From contig OZ026835.1 in assembly GCA_964023205.1 (NCBI GenBank), positions 36,801,083-36,865,082 of the forward strand: a stretch of DNA of 64,000 nucleotides. The letters are read 5' to 3'. This document shows positions 35,140 through 46,725 of this stretch, one piece after another. Source of the DNA: Lutraria lutraria (lineage: Eukaryota > Mollusca > Bivalvia > Venerida > Mactridae). The notes beneath the pieces were generated by a model. It searched no databases. It was given only the letters and a program-made list of their open reading frames with translations, and had not been told where the DNA came from. Within the stretch, counting starts at the first letter, position 1, and each line of letters opens with the position of its first letter. The translations under genes and the position numbers were made by a program.

Positions 35140-35240
35140 ATACGAGTCGTTCGTTTTTTCCCGCTTATGACAATCGGAACTACTCGGTGTTTGTCTAAAG
35201 AACAGTTGCGGAAATGCCCGAGTGGTTACGATTGTGCTTA
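35140..35240 (+). repeat. Dispersed repeat with tRNA-like TGCCCGAGTGGTTACG, copy 1
   Basis: GGAACTACTCGGTGTTTGTC is followed by GTTGCGGAAATGCCCGAGTGG. The second block resembles a tRNA A box, but no B box or acceptor stem follows, so it is not called a tRNA gene. A second, diverged copy is at 35795-35880 and an inverted one at 44578-44640. Confidence 0.5.
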
Positions 35241-35794
35241 TGAATGTGAGGGATAACGAACGACAACTCTGGATAGAGATTAGCATGCTGTAATAATAAA
35301 TATTAATAACAATTTAATGCACTTAATACACATTTCGAAAGAGACATATAAAGATTGAAGAAGTTGTTCAGAGCATTCTTTTTGCTTACAAAAATGAAAA
35401 GAAACTGCGTAAAGGGGAGAAAACTTAGGGAAGCGAATGTGTACAGTTACGCCCCTTTATTCTCGAGTATCCCGTGCAATTTGAACGCCTGGTGTATGGC
35501 TTAATCACATCATTATAAAACGCCAGGAAAGCAATTAGAATGAACAGAAAAGCAAATCAAACGAGGCATTTGTTTACTCTGATCGGAAATCTATTTGCCG
35601 TTATGTTTGCTAACATTTATTTTGGAATCTAAGTCCACAGTAAATGGATATTTAAGTATACTTCTAAACTTGCGCATATTTATAAGGATGTCGATTGTGT
35701 TTGCTATTCATCAATCATGACAATCGAAGCATGCCATATTTTCCTAGATTGCGAAAGACCTAAGGAGTATATCGTTTTAGGCAGTCGTCTTAAA

Positions 35795-35880
35795 AATTGT
35801 CATTCCGAACTCTTCGGTACGTGTTTGTCTAAAGAAAAGTATTTCTCAGTTACGGAAATGCTCTAGTAGTTACGATTGAA
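35795..35880 (+). repeat. Dispersed tRNA-like repeat, copy 2
   Basis: GTGTTTGTCTAAAGAA and TTACGGAAATGCTCTAGTAG follow in the same order as copy 1, 640 bp upstream. Confidence 0.5.
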
Positions 35881-37953
35881 AAAAATGTATTAACTTCCTA
35901 CCAAGTTCGCAAAATACCGCATCACGTGACATCCGGTGCTACTAAAACTTATTATCAAAGCCCAATGGTCGTTGGAGTTCCATTCTCAGTTTGAGCTCGG
36001 CTGTTTCCACATTTATTATACTGACACAATCGGTTTATAAATGACAATTACATTTAATATATTCTGTCTGCGAACAACAGATTAATATACCAGTAATAGG
36101 TAGATATTTCAGTCATAATTTCGTGACATAAAAGTCTGATTCAGTCTCAAAATTTTTAAATATTATATTTTATCTGGTTTTACGTAATTAACTTATCTAA
36201 TTCAAAAGGAAAAGTCTGGTACAGTAGATAATTATAAAATTAGTAGTTTCAACACTAAACATGCGGCTACTAGAATAAGCTTGTAACATGCCATATTATA
36301 TTCTTGCGAATCACGCTCTTTATATAAAATATCGTACGTGTCAGATAGTTTGAAGTTGAAACAGTCACACATTAGAAAATGTAGGGACATCAAATTGATA
36401 AACTTGACGTCATGCAGTTTCCAAACTCATTTTTAAATTCAACTCTCGAAATATATAATTATTTATAATAATATATTATTATCATACATTGTATATATTT
36501 GCCATTACAGTACATGTACAATAACAAGCACTTCAATTAGCTAGCTAGATCACAACATTTCCAATCTAAGTGTACATGTACTTGCATTATTTAACTATCG
36601 GATCGTTAAGTAATGCGTGTACATTAATCAGCACATGCATGTTACATTTACCTTAAATGTGTACATGAACTTAAATCATTTAACTATATATATGTTAGCG
36701 CATTGCTTAATCACTTAATTCGGATCAAGCGTAGAAGAGAAGGTCGCCGCATTGTGCTTGAATAGTTGTCATTAATTTCACATTGTATTAAAAAGTCGGA
36801 CCTGTCGTGTAACTTTTTCAAATTGTGAGAAAAATATTGAATTAATTTAATAGAAAATGAGGATAAGGTGTCGTGAATGGGTTTTTAATATTAAAAGGTT
36901 TTATTGAAATGTTTTATCACCCCGACGAATAATGCTTTACGTACCATTTGTAGATTTTATACTACTTACAACACACAAACGACCGCATATTTGTTATAAC
37001 ATCAAATGATACTTACGGTGGGCGTGTAAGGCTAAAGTTCAACCGAATCCGTACCATGTGAAATCAGGTGGGATAACTACATTCCTTGTCAGCAAGGTTT
37101 GCCCTTAGACCAGTAATTTGTCATCTCGTTTGTTCAGAAAAGTAAACACACCATTTTTCAGCCGCGTTTTGTTCGACACAACAAGTGTATTGAAAGATCT
37201 CTATTTCATTGAGTCTCTGTTTGTTCGCATTTGTTCAGTTTATATTAAACGACAGAAGGGGTGAGATAAACATAGATCGAATTGGTGAAAATTTGTTAAG
37301 CCAATTTAACCGTCTATAGATGTGCCTTCGCTTACTATAAGACTTAAGGCAGAACAATCACCCCGTCGATTATTTTGATGTTCAGTTTTGCGAATAAAAC
37401 GTTTATGCAAATACAATAAATAAGATGACACGTATTCGATGAATTTTGAAGTGAAGTGGAGGATATTTATACCAAACAGAGTGACTTAAGTGGATATAAA
37501 CATACTACACGTCAAAGAAACGGACACTACATACGGTCATATTTTCTCCATTTAAACATATAAAAAGTGAATTACTGATAAGAGCGATAAGCCTTAAGAT
37601 ACAGTCGACAGATTTCATTACGTATGGGAATGGATTGTTAATACATGGACTTGTATACAAATCGTTCTGCGTGCCTTAAGATTGCCTTTAATAGTGATAC
37701 GGTTTCATTTGATTGGAGATAACAGAAATGAATTATTTTCTAACTCGCGATACGGATAGATATTCACTATACGTTGCAAATAGCGACTGGTTAATTTGGT
37801 TGTAGATTTAAACATTTTAATTTCAACTGAAGAATGCGAGTTTTGGATTTAATAAGATGTCACGATGATTAATAATGTACAGAAACTGATTTCTTTTATT
37901 ATTACAAGTGAAATGAAAGCGCGAAAGTATTATACATGTAATCTGTTACCATC
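35881..37953. other. Upstream region of paralogue 1
   Basis: About 2 kb of AT-rich sequence with no recognised repeat or gene. The 5' UTR and promoter of the gene starting at 37954 should lie at its right end, but no convincing TATA box or splice acceptor near the ATG was identified. Confidence 0.4.
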
Positions 37954-39057
37954 ATGACAGAACGGTACCCGATCACCAGGAACAATTCTAGAATTTTAGC
38001 CATGATGACGCCGGAAATGTGCAAAGCAATTAAACGCCAGGAAACTAACTCTGGAATTGATTACTGGAAACATTCTCCTAATAGTGACCGGATACAACCG
38101 ACGTTTCGTAGACTAACTCAAGTGAATTTAGACTTTCCAGGAATATTTCTTCCTAATGTCAACCCTACGCAATCGTTGCGGGCGAAACGGAAGCCAAACA
38201 AATCACAACCAGCGGCAGTGGGACGCTCTAAAACCTCGCTTATGCCGGAGATCAAACCCGGTCGATCTCCTGATGTAAATTGCAAAGCTGATGGTAATGA
38301 CAGTGCTAAAAAGACACCTGTAACAGATATTACTTGTCTACAACTAGCGGACACTCTTCTTTCGTACAACAAGACTCCATTTTCCGGACTTTTTGGTACG
38401 GCTGTTAAACCATCCCGTTACTCGGAACTCGTCGATGATGAAAACGACCATGACGCAAACGCTGATGAAAACTGTTCGTCAGTTACATCTAATGATACAT
38501 TCACTTACGAAAGAGAAACGCCTTCTGTGGTTAGCTGTGCAGACGATAATTTACTATCACCAATAATGCCACAGGACTTGTTAAGTCCGTCTGGACGATC
38601 GTCACAAAATGAACCCAATGACTTTAAACTAAAACCGCAAAGCCGACCACAAAAATCCATTCTCAAAAATGGAAACCCTAGTACTACAATAGTAATTCGT
38701 CCGAATTCAGCAACATCTATCTCAGAGACGTATAGTTCTGCCAACAGACCTAGTGTGTTTTCATATCACTTGCCTAATTCTAAGACAATCAGACGACTTG
38801 CGTCTGAAAACAGAGTGACGTCAGCAAGTCTATATCCAACGATACAGAACGATTTGCCGGTCGGTCATCGTCATCTAAGGACTATTCCGATCAGGAACGA
38901 TTTCTCCCGAACAGTTCGTAATATTCCGATTAGACTGGAGACCCAGAATACAGTGCATGGTTCGGTCCACGACACAAGGAAAAGAAGTGTTAGATTCAAT
39001 GCCGCGCACCAGGTGCACGAATACACGCCACATGAACCGGTTCGATACTGTTGAATC
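37954..39057 (+). CDS. Uncharacterised single-exon protein with PP1-docking-type motifs (paralogue 1)
   Basis: A 366-codon uninterrupted frame with composition clearly richer in GC than its flanks. I do not recognise the family. It is a paralogue of the gene at 47369. Shared blocks in order: FPGIFLPNVN (about residue 61), DITCLQLADTLLSYNKTPFSG (from 125; core quoted only), KSILKN (234-239), SYHLP, and the C-terminal TRKRSVRFNAAHQVHEYTP. KSILKN fits the SILK motif [GS]IL[RK], and RSVRF (344-348) fits the RVxF motif, the two docking motifs of protein phosphatase 1 regulators such as inhibitor-2 (known). PP1 binding here is inferred. The rest is polar, Ser/Thr/Asn-rich and probably disordered. 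There is no signal peptide or membrane segment. The first ~45 residues do not align with the paralogue, so the start is likely but not proven. AATAAA lies at 39368. Confidence 0.85.
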
Positions 39058-40156
39058 TATTTAAACTAAGTCATTTAATTGTTCTTATTAATTTTGGTGT
39101 TTTTTATTATTGTGAATACTTTTCAATCATATCTACTCAGTCGTAGATAACACAAGTTATCATAGTCATTTACTAGTCACTATCGACTTGTACACGATAT
39201 TTGGCTCTTGGACCTCTGTCATGTTTATGAACTTTTATTCCCTGTTTCGTAAACGCACCATAACTCATATCAAAGGTACGTAAAATCGTAAACGACGGAT
39301 AAGCACATTGCATGAATGAACTAGTTCTAAATATTATAGACATAAAATGAAATGAATTATTTTCATTAATAAAGTACGAACTTTTATATTACTGTTTTGT
39401 ATTTGCCATACGGAATAATGACATAAGAAAACAGTATATATACCTTCTATGTCCTTACTTTTTATAGATATCACTATATTTCTATATACATGTACAATGT
39501 GTATATATGCGGCCCGAATCTTTTTATTGCAACTAAGATTTTATAATTAAATTTTATAGTGCGCTATTTTGGGTGTACAATTAGATATCGTTTGTATTGG
39601 ATGATAAAGAAATCTAAATTTTTATTTTAATATAAGTCTTTGGTATGCTTCCAAGCTTATGGTATATCTTTTGATTAACCAATTTACACACAGCATACAA
39701 AAAATATTTTAGATTTTTCCGGTTTAATATATTTCTTTATTTTTGATTGAATAATGTATTTATTTTATGCCGGTTACATGTTTTATAATACACGTGTGTT
39801 AAGCACCAGTGGTGACACAAAAATAATGACTATGGTGTTTCGGATTTGTTGTTGCTTTCTGGTTGTTTGTTTGAGAACAATTGAATTCTTTAGAATTATC
39901 TACTTAGAATTGTTGAATTATAGATTAGAGAAATGTTCAAAACGATTCTCTTCATTCATTGGTTCTCACATTATTACGATATAACATATTACTCTTACAT
40001 CATTATGTTACAAGGTTTGAATTTAAAGGTATAAATCTTAACATCAATTATAGATTCTACTGAACATTGTATAAATAGTTACATTAAAGTTTGATGTATT
40101 GAAAATCATTATTAAGGCCTTGATATCCATTTTGTTGTGTTACTACACTTCGATTT
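39058..40156. other. 3' flank of paralogue 1
   Basis: AT-rich. It contains a candidate poly(A) signal AATAAA at 39368-39373. The 76-codon frame at 39754-39984 has no coding support. Confidence 0.45.
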
Positions 40157-40505
40157 TTATGCCCCTTTATCGATAAATCGGGAGCAGGCCGCATATTGTT
40201 TTTGGCCAGTCTGTATGTGTGTTTGTTTGTACCAAACCTTGCCTATAAAACGCTTCCCCCTACAATCAATAAACTTCGTGTATTGGTTCCTCATGACAAC
40301 CTCTATAGGACCCGTGCATTCTCAGGTCAGAAGGTCAAAGGTCAAGGTCACCCTGAGTGGGGCATTGTGTTTTAAAAATACTTGTTGTTTTCTTTATATC
40401 TTTGTTGTCTATTGTTTAACGGTCCATACGACTGCTATGGTCATTTCAGAGCTACACATACAAGAGAATGGGGAGAGACGATACATGAGAATTGGGCATT
40501 TATAT
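40157..40505 (+). repeat. Dispersed repeat F (copy 3) followed by repeat G (copy 1)
   Basis: The first part has ATGCCCCTTTATCGATAAAT and GGTCAAAGGTCAAGGTCACC, as at 3122. The second part (from about 40410) has TGTTTAACGGTCCATACGAC and GGTCATTTCAGAGC. Relatives of the second part occur at 43818-43860 and 59608-59700. Frames of 129 and 69 codons here are repeat artefacts. Confidence 0.6.
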
Positions 40506-40972
40506 TCCTGCATTTATTTCGAATAGTTTTTCCTGGATCTTTATCGTACCCGGTGTTAAGCTCCGATACTCACCTCGCCCCTTTTCTGTGATTTTCTAAA
40601 CATGGTACCCGGCTCGGTAGTTGGGATACCGTCCCTGAAATATTGGAAGGCGATTCGAACCCACAGCCTTTCGATTGTACTGATAAGTAGTTTATAAGTT
40701 ATGTTGTACAGAGAGAAAAAGATTAGGTCTGGAAAAACACATACCGCTAAAGTCTTTAAATGAGTGTAAGTCTATTAGTGTCACCATTGTAAGCGTGTTT
40801 GTGTTTTCGTTTATATATTATTCAGATATATGATTTTGAATAATAACTTGATGTACAGTTTGTTAAATGTTATATATAATATATAGGGAAAAGGTTGCAA
40901 TAATATAAGAAATAAGTCAAGTTGTTTTGTCTTTTATTTCAAAATTTCACATAAACTGTATATCCTGCAAAT

Positions 40973-41410
40973 GTATTACGTCAATGGCTTCACATAACCT
41001 CGTTTGTTGCCACAAATATCTCAAATATTACGTCAATGGATTCACGTGGCCTAATTTGTTGCCACAAATATTACGCCAAACACTTTACGTTACCTAATTT
41101 GTTGCCACAAAAAATATTACGTCAATAGCTTCATGCAGATTAATTTGTTGCCACAAAAATCACAAATGTTACGTCAATAACTTCACGTACCTAAGTTGTT
41201 GCCACAAATATCACAATTATTACGTAAATAACTTCACGTAGCTAAGTTGTTGCCACAAATATCACAAATGTTACGTCAATAACTTCACGTACCTAAGTTG
41301 TTGTCACAAGTATCACAATTATTACGTCAATAACTTCACGTACCTAATTTGTTGTCACAAAAATCACAATTATTAGGTCAATGACTTCACATGTTTAACT
41401 TGTTGCCCTC
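40973..41410 (+). repeat. ~50-bp minisatellite, about nine copies, with TTACGTCA in most units
   Basis: The unit contains ATTACGTCAATAACTTCACG, TACCTAA and TTGTTGCCACAAATATCAC. TTACGTCA(A) or close variants start near 40977, 41028, 41118, 41169, 41270 and 41321, spacing about 50 bp. TTACGTCA is close to bZIP (CREB/ATF-type) binding sites. Confidence 0.85.
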
Positions 41411-41487
41411 AACATCATCATGCGGCAGAAGCATTAACTCTTGAAGAACATTTATTTGTTTCAGTTTCAATGGTCGTTTTTCAACAT

Positions 41488-41650
41488 TTTTTTCAGTTAC
41501 TAACCAGTTTCCTGGACAGTATTCTAACCAGTACTAACTTACCCTTCCATAAGGAGCCCGCAACTTCACCTTGTGTATATATGCTTGTTTGTTGGAAGAA
41601 TTCGATTCATTAAACGATATAGAAACAAACGTTTCCAGCTATGTAAAATG
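41488..41650 (-). mobile_element. SINE-like repeat family C, copy 2
   Basis: TTTCCTGGACAGTATTCTAA, CCAGTACTAACTTACCCTTC and AACTTC repeat the order seen at 5810 and 60770. The tRNA-like head at the right end is not clear in this copy. Confidence 0.5.
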
Positions 41651-41757
41651 TCGTATGTTTCAACAAATTCTATTTTTATTGAAGCAGTAGAGACTGTCAT
41701 ACATCTGTTTGATATAAAATTTGACAATTTACATTGACCTCACTGTTGTGGCTATAT

Positions 41758-41953
41758 AATATCCACAGTGGAGTAATTTGTGTATTTTACGGAGATGATA
41801 CATGTAATATCCACAGTGGAGTAATTTGTGTATTTTACGGAGATGATACATGTAATATCCACGGTGGAGTAATTTGTGTATTTTACGGAGATGATACATG
41901 TAATATCCACGGTGGAGTAATTTGTGTATTTTACGGAGATGATACATGTACAA
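41758..41953. repeat. 48-bp minisatellite, four copies
   Basis: Four near-identical units start at 41758, 41806, 41854 and 41902 (AATATCCACAGTGGAGTAAT, then TTACGGAGATGATACATGT). Because 48 is a multiple of three, open frames of 68-89 codons run through on both strands with a 16-residue period. The neighbouring sequence gives no support for translation. CCACAGTGG in the unit is a perfect palindrome, and the last two copies have CCACGGTGG. Confidence 0.95.
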
Positions 41954-42622
41954 TACATTGTTTTACATGTATATTGTATACATACATGTACATGTTTCCG
42001 TAAGTGAAAAACAGAAAATAGCGGAACAATTTTGCACCGATTTCCGGCAAATGTCTAACAAAAGAATTTGATAAAAATGAATGATATTGATTTCATACGA
42101 TTACAAAATGTGATAATATAAATTTTGTAAAACATTTAATGGCGAGAAAGATTAAAATACTTCACGGAAATCTTACTTACATAATAATTTCTACATCAAT
42201 GTTATGTCAAACGCAATATACAAATGTTGTGAACTAAACTAGAATTTAATTAAGCAAGTTTGCTGTATTTTATATAATGGACGACCAAAGAAATAGGGCA
42301 CACACAACTTGAATGGACGTGAGAAATACCATTAAGTTTTCAATAAAAATCTACACCACCTGGTCCATTCTAGTCTATTGTTGGTCGTTTGTAAGTAAAG
42401 GATTTTGAACTTTTTCTATTGTTATAGATTGTTTTATACATTCACAAGAAAGTTTTAGTCCATGGTAACAAATACATCACTTAGTTGTAAAGTGGGCGTT
42501 TTGAGGAATGTAAAAAATTAAATGCTGAGTAGAAAGAATTTAATTTATGAATTTACAAACTAAACCTATAAACTCACGTTGGATTAAAATGGTTGATTGC
42601 TTATAATGAAATGATGTTATAA
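41954..42622. other. Intergenic, nothing recognised
   Basis: AT-rich sequence between two repeat arrays without a supported feature. Confidence 0.5.
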
Positions 42623-42850
42623 TTATAACAGTATAACACTGATGATAACAATGTTGGTGATAATGATGATTAAAATGATAATAATCATGATGATAACAAT
42701 TATTTTAACGAGAATAATACTCGTAATTATGAAGATGATAATGATGTTAAAAAATTTGAAAATATTTTTAATGATAACAACTATGACAATGATTTTAAAG
42801 GGGCGAAAAATGGTGATAAAAATAATTATAATAAAAAATATAAACAAATA
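42623..42850. repeat. Degenerate ATG/ATA (GATGATAAT) microsatellite
   Basis: Low-complexity tract made of GATGATAATAATGAT-like words. It gives Ile/Met-only open frames on both strands, which are not genes. Confidence 0.9.
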
Positions 42851-43343
42851 TACATGTATAATATATATACATGTAACATAAAAAAATAACGCTGGTAGAA
42901 ATTAATAAATGATGATAATATAGTATAATTATATGTATGCAATTCAAGTCTAAGTAAATTCAATTTCCATGAGTACTTTCAGTACTTTGATTTTATTTAG
43001 TAGCTTATGCATAATACTTCTAGTATCTCGTTATTACAATTATATGTATGAATACAATAAAGTTTTGGTCACGTGACGTCATGAAAGCATACAAAGAAAA
43101 GAAGAAAAACATTCAAATGTTAAAAATAAATGGTTTACAAAAGAGGTTGAGATATATGCACACATGTAATACACTGGTGTTGATTTAGATAATTTATACG
43201 AGACATAAATCTTCTTTGTAAGAGATTGGGTGTATTCGTGACGTAATCATCAGATCTTCCTATGTAGATGTTCTGTTTACATACTTCGTGCAAACTGTCT
43301 GTTTTGTTACGTTTCAAACTTTTAATCAACAAACAATATATCT

Positions 43344-43421
43344 AAATAAAAAAAAAGATTTTCATTTAAAATAAAAAAAAGATTTTCATTTAAAATAAAA
43401 AAAAAGATTTTCATACAAAAT
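43344..43421 (+). repeat. Three-copy ~27-bp A-rich tandem repeat
   Basis: Three units consist of AAATAAAAAAAAAGATTTTC followed by ATTTAA or ATACAA. Confidence 0.85.
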
Positions 43422-43817
43422 GAAAATTACGGAGCATGTAAAGAAATGAAAATACAGCATTACATAAATATTGCGTACCATTGGTCTCTTGTGTATCGAT
43501 CTATATTTGTTTGATCTTTTATATATGGAAGTCGACCATTGAGATTTAGATTAAGATAAAGATATTGTAGAATAGAATAAGAACCCATAGGATGAACAAT
43601 TCTTTTGAAAGTTTTAATCTTCACTGTCTATGAAAATTGATACGTTATCTCACCAGCTTTGTCATGTAAAGTATACATTTTGTATATTGACTAACAAAAT
43701 AAATCACTAAAACGTGCTGCAGAGACATCGACCTGAAAACTGTAACTAAGATATAGGTGTATATATATAGTTTATAATTATGTACGTAATTATAAAAATA
43801 TCTATTTATTTATCTGT

Positions 43818-43865
43818 CGTTTAATGGCCCATTCGATAGCCATGGTCAAATCAATGACACGTACC
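43818..43865 (+). repeat. Dispersed repeat G, partial copy 2
   Basis: GTCGTTTAATGGCCCATTCG and ATAGCCATGGTCA match the start of the repeat at 40410 and 59608. Confidence 0.5.
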
Positions 43866-44107
43866 ACAGATTTAAAATCTTAACTGAACATTAATTTGGA
43901 TAGATACATAGATTCCTCCATTCCTCCATTTTATTCTTCCATTGTTGGAGAGCAAAACATGTGCACAACAACGTAACATATATAGAATGTATAACGTTTC
44001 AAATAGGACATCAAAACAACAATAAATGTTACATACATGTAATTATATACGTAATGCAGACAGCAATCGTAATCAGCGTCCACCTTATATATGCATGATT
44101 ATTTTCA

Positions 44108-44158
44108 AACAGATAGACACATAGACAGACTGACGGACAGACAGACAGACATACAGAT
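44108..44158 (+). repeat. GACA microsatellite
   Basis: Short interrupted run of GACA/GATA words (for example GACGGACAGACAGACAGACA). Confidence 0.85.
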
Positions 44159-44577
44159 ATAATTCAAAGAACAACAACAGTTTATTCAAGAATTATGCGT
44201 GTTGCATGAATATTTATGACTTTTTTGTGCTGATCATGCGCTTCCTTGGTAGATAAAGCCGACAGACAGATATTGGTATCATTTATTGTTTCCACAATAC
44301 TTGAAAACAATACCCGTGTCTGTGTACGAAGGTACTTGATACCAAAGGAATACAAACAATCGATCACACTTTATACATCCAACAATGTTCAAACAAACAA
44401 ATAAATTGTAAATTTATATTCAACATTCCGGTTTTAATGGATTAAAATGGATTTATAAATCCGTCGTTACAAACACGTAAACTGCTTGAATAAGTTGTTT
44501 TTGTACAATTCAAAGACTAGTGCGAGTTTACCAAGTTCATTTAGAAGCCTTGTTTATGAGAGTTCCTGATACAACAT

Positions 44578-44640
44578 CAATCCCCGCTCATCGTAACTAC
44601 TCGGGCAATCCCGGACATTTCCGTCACTGAGAATATATAT
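44578..44640 (-). repeat. Dispersed tRNA-like repeat, inverted copy 3
   Basis: On the minus strand it reads GTGACGGAAATGTCCGGGAT, then TGCCCGAGTAGTTACGATG, a relative of the two copies at 35.2 and 35.8 kb. Confidence 0.45.
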
Positions 44641-44648
44641 GTCTCGCA

Positions 44649-44976
44649 GGGTTACACATTCAATGTGTACTGTTATGTGGTTTCCGGTGACTACCAATCA
44701 GTACTTTTCAACATTAGGAACTCGTTTTCGAGAATCATTCTTAGAATCGCAGACTTTTTTAAATGTGTTTCGCGTTCGCGATTGATAAAATGGGCATCAG
44801 TTTTCGATTCAATCGTTGGATTTCCAGGGACAGCCATGATGGAAGTAGCCCGTGAACAACAACAACAATATGGCGACCTGCCTGTTATGTTCGAGGCGTT
44901 TTCTTTGGACAAACGCCGAGGAGTTCCGATTGTAACTTATGTTCGAAATATCTTAGACATGATCTACAAACGATGA
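44649..44976 (+). CDS. Unidentified open frame, possible terminal exon or gene relic
   Basis: From an acceptor-like TCTCGCAG at 44641-44648 the frame stays open to TGA at 44974-44976. It contains the GC-richer stretch FPGTAMMEVAREQQQQYGDL and ends VTYVRNILDMIYKR. The only ATG start in this frame is internal (44838, giving 46 residues); the longer 103-codon reading needs a GTG start or an upstream exon. The part from 44820 has plausible coding composition compared with its AT-rich flanks. I recognise no family. The inverted tRNA-like repeat just upstream raises the chance that this is part of a repeat. Confidence 0.3.
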
Positions 44977-46324
44977 AAACCGAGAAGTGTTTATGAATAA
45001 TTAGTGACATACGTTTTTATGATTTATTATCCTTTTAGCACATAATGTATGTAACCAAATATGAATTAAATATAAGTTTCGCGTTCAAACACCCATGGTT
45101 ACAATGTATTACTTGAATGCACATTTAAAATTCAATAATAGAGTAACATATTCGATAAAACTACTAGTAATTCCAAAACGAATGCATACAAATTAACAAT
45201 GTATACGTCAAAATGTCTGCACTCTTTTAACACCGCAGCACACGTTATCATTATAAAATATACAATTGTACTAGATTTATAAAGCGCCCTTTTTGTATAA
45301 AAATACACATTTAAAGGCGCAGTACAATTAACAATATAATTATACTGAAACTCATATCAAACATTCATTAGACTATGAAATTAAAACAGTCACAGATCGG
45401 TTAAAACTAACAGAATATGATTTTTCACAAATATGGCCTAGCTTTTATCAGATAAATTACGAACAGTGCACCGCAAAAAAACCTGTAAAACAATTAGGCT
45501 AGACAAACAGTAATGTGTACGGTTACATGACTAAATGTCAGAGCAGGAAGGCCGAGGAACTTTACATCTTTTTGTCTGAACATACATTTCTTACTTTTCG
45601 GGGTACACCAAATATGTTCGTACTTGAATTTGATGGTAAAAAGTTAATTTAAGGGTCGGATTCAAAGAAAAGGGGCCAATTAATCGGGTAACCGTATGAC
45701 TATTTATCAGGCCTCTTGAAAGTAGTAAGGTTATTCATGTATGTACTAATTAGTTCCGCATATTACCCAAGGAATATACGCGTTTCTAGAACAGAATTGC
45801 GCGTCTTGGTAAGTCTTAAAATACGTGTACATGATTGTACTAAAACAGAAGTTAATTAGGTATTCTACAGGTAGTCGGTGCAATGGATTGAAATTACAAA
45901 GTACGTACTTGTGTGTTTTTATTATGGGTACATTACAGACATTTCTCTTTATTATCCATCTGTGCTTAATATTATGACTGAAACGACGGTGAAAATAATT
46001 ACATGTAATTTTGTGGTGAAACGTATGGATCCATTGTTTGTGATACTGATAGAATAGTCAAGTAAAAAAGTTTACACAAAATCAATGAATTAACGTCGTA
46101 GACTTCCTGATGTATAGGTGGACTGAAGGAGATACATAGTACATGTTGTTAGAATAAGGATGACATCACGTGGTACCACCAACATAAACAGCTTATTACC
46201 ATTTCCGATTCTTAACAATATCCAACCAATTGAAAGTGGATTTTACTTCTACTCAACTGTGTAAAAAGTATCTGTCGAATGTTAAAAAGCAAACACTAAG
46301 TGAAACAATTTTTAAATAACACAT
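44977..46324. other. Intergenic, nothing recognised
   Basis: No supported gene, RNA gene or dispersed repeat in about 1.3 kb. Confidence 0.5.
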
Positions 46325-46725
46325 TTCGGACACCCCCGGAAAACTTCGCAAACGAGTAATGCCGGGTCATATTCAGATGCAAATGTAGTCGGATGCTCCG
46401 ATCGAGTAATGACGAGCCATATCAAAATTTAGTATAACATATTCGGATGCCTCCGTAAAACTTCGCGGAAGAGTAATGCCGAGTCAAATTTAAATGTACA
46501 AAATGTAGTAAAAAATATTCGGATGCCTCCGGAAAACTTCGCGAACGAGTAATGCCGAGTCATATCATCAATGTGAAAAAAAATTCGGATGCCTCCGGGA
46601 AACGTCGCGAGTCATATAAATTAAAATGTAGTAACAAATATTCGGATGCCTCCGGAAAACTTCGCGAACCAGTAATGCGGGGTCATATTGAAATGTAGTA
46701 AAAAATATTCGGATAACTTCGTGAG
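46325..46725 (+). repeat. ~66-bp degenerate minisatellite, about six copies
   Basis: The unit contains ATTCGGATGCCTCCGGAAAA, CTTCGCGAACGAGTAATGCC and GAGTCATAT, with an AAATGTAGTAAAAAATA linker. Units begin near 46325, 46437, 46517, 46581, 46638 and 46706, with one heavily deleted. It is richer in CpG than its flanks. Confidence 0.85.

Noticed and set aside
35205..35250. Possible tRNA gene (GCCCGAGTGGTTACG)
   Set aside because: A-box-like only; no B box, anticodon arm or closing acceptor stem, and repeated at two other sites.
38118..38744. Antisense frames inside paralogue 1
   Set aside because: Shadows of the 366-codon frame; the paralogue comparison supports only the plus-strand frame.
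40137..40591. Frames of 129 and 69 codons as a cysteine-rich secreted protein
   Set aside because: They overlap dispersed repeats F and G, which occur elsewhere with broken frames.
41729..42003. Open frames with 16-residue periodic peptides on both strands
   Set aside because: They follow from a 48-bp minisatellite (multiple of three), open on both strands equally.
42623..42881. Ile/Met-rich open frames suggesting membrane peptides
   Set aside because: Low-complexity ATG/ATA microsatellite translated on both strands.
44182..44367. 61-codon minus-strand frame
   Set aside because: No recognisable domain, no splice context, AT-rich composition like the flanks.
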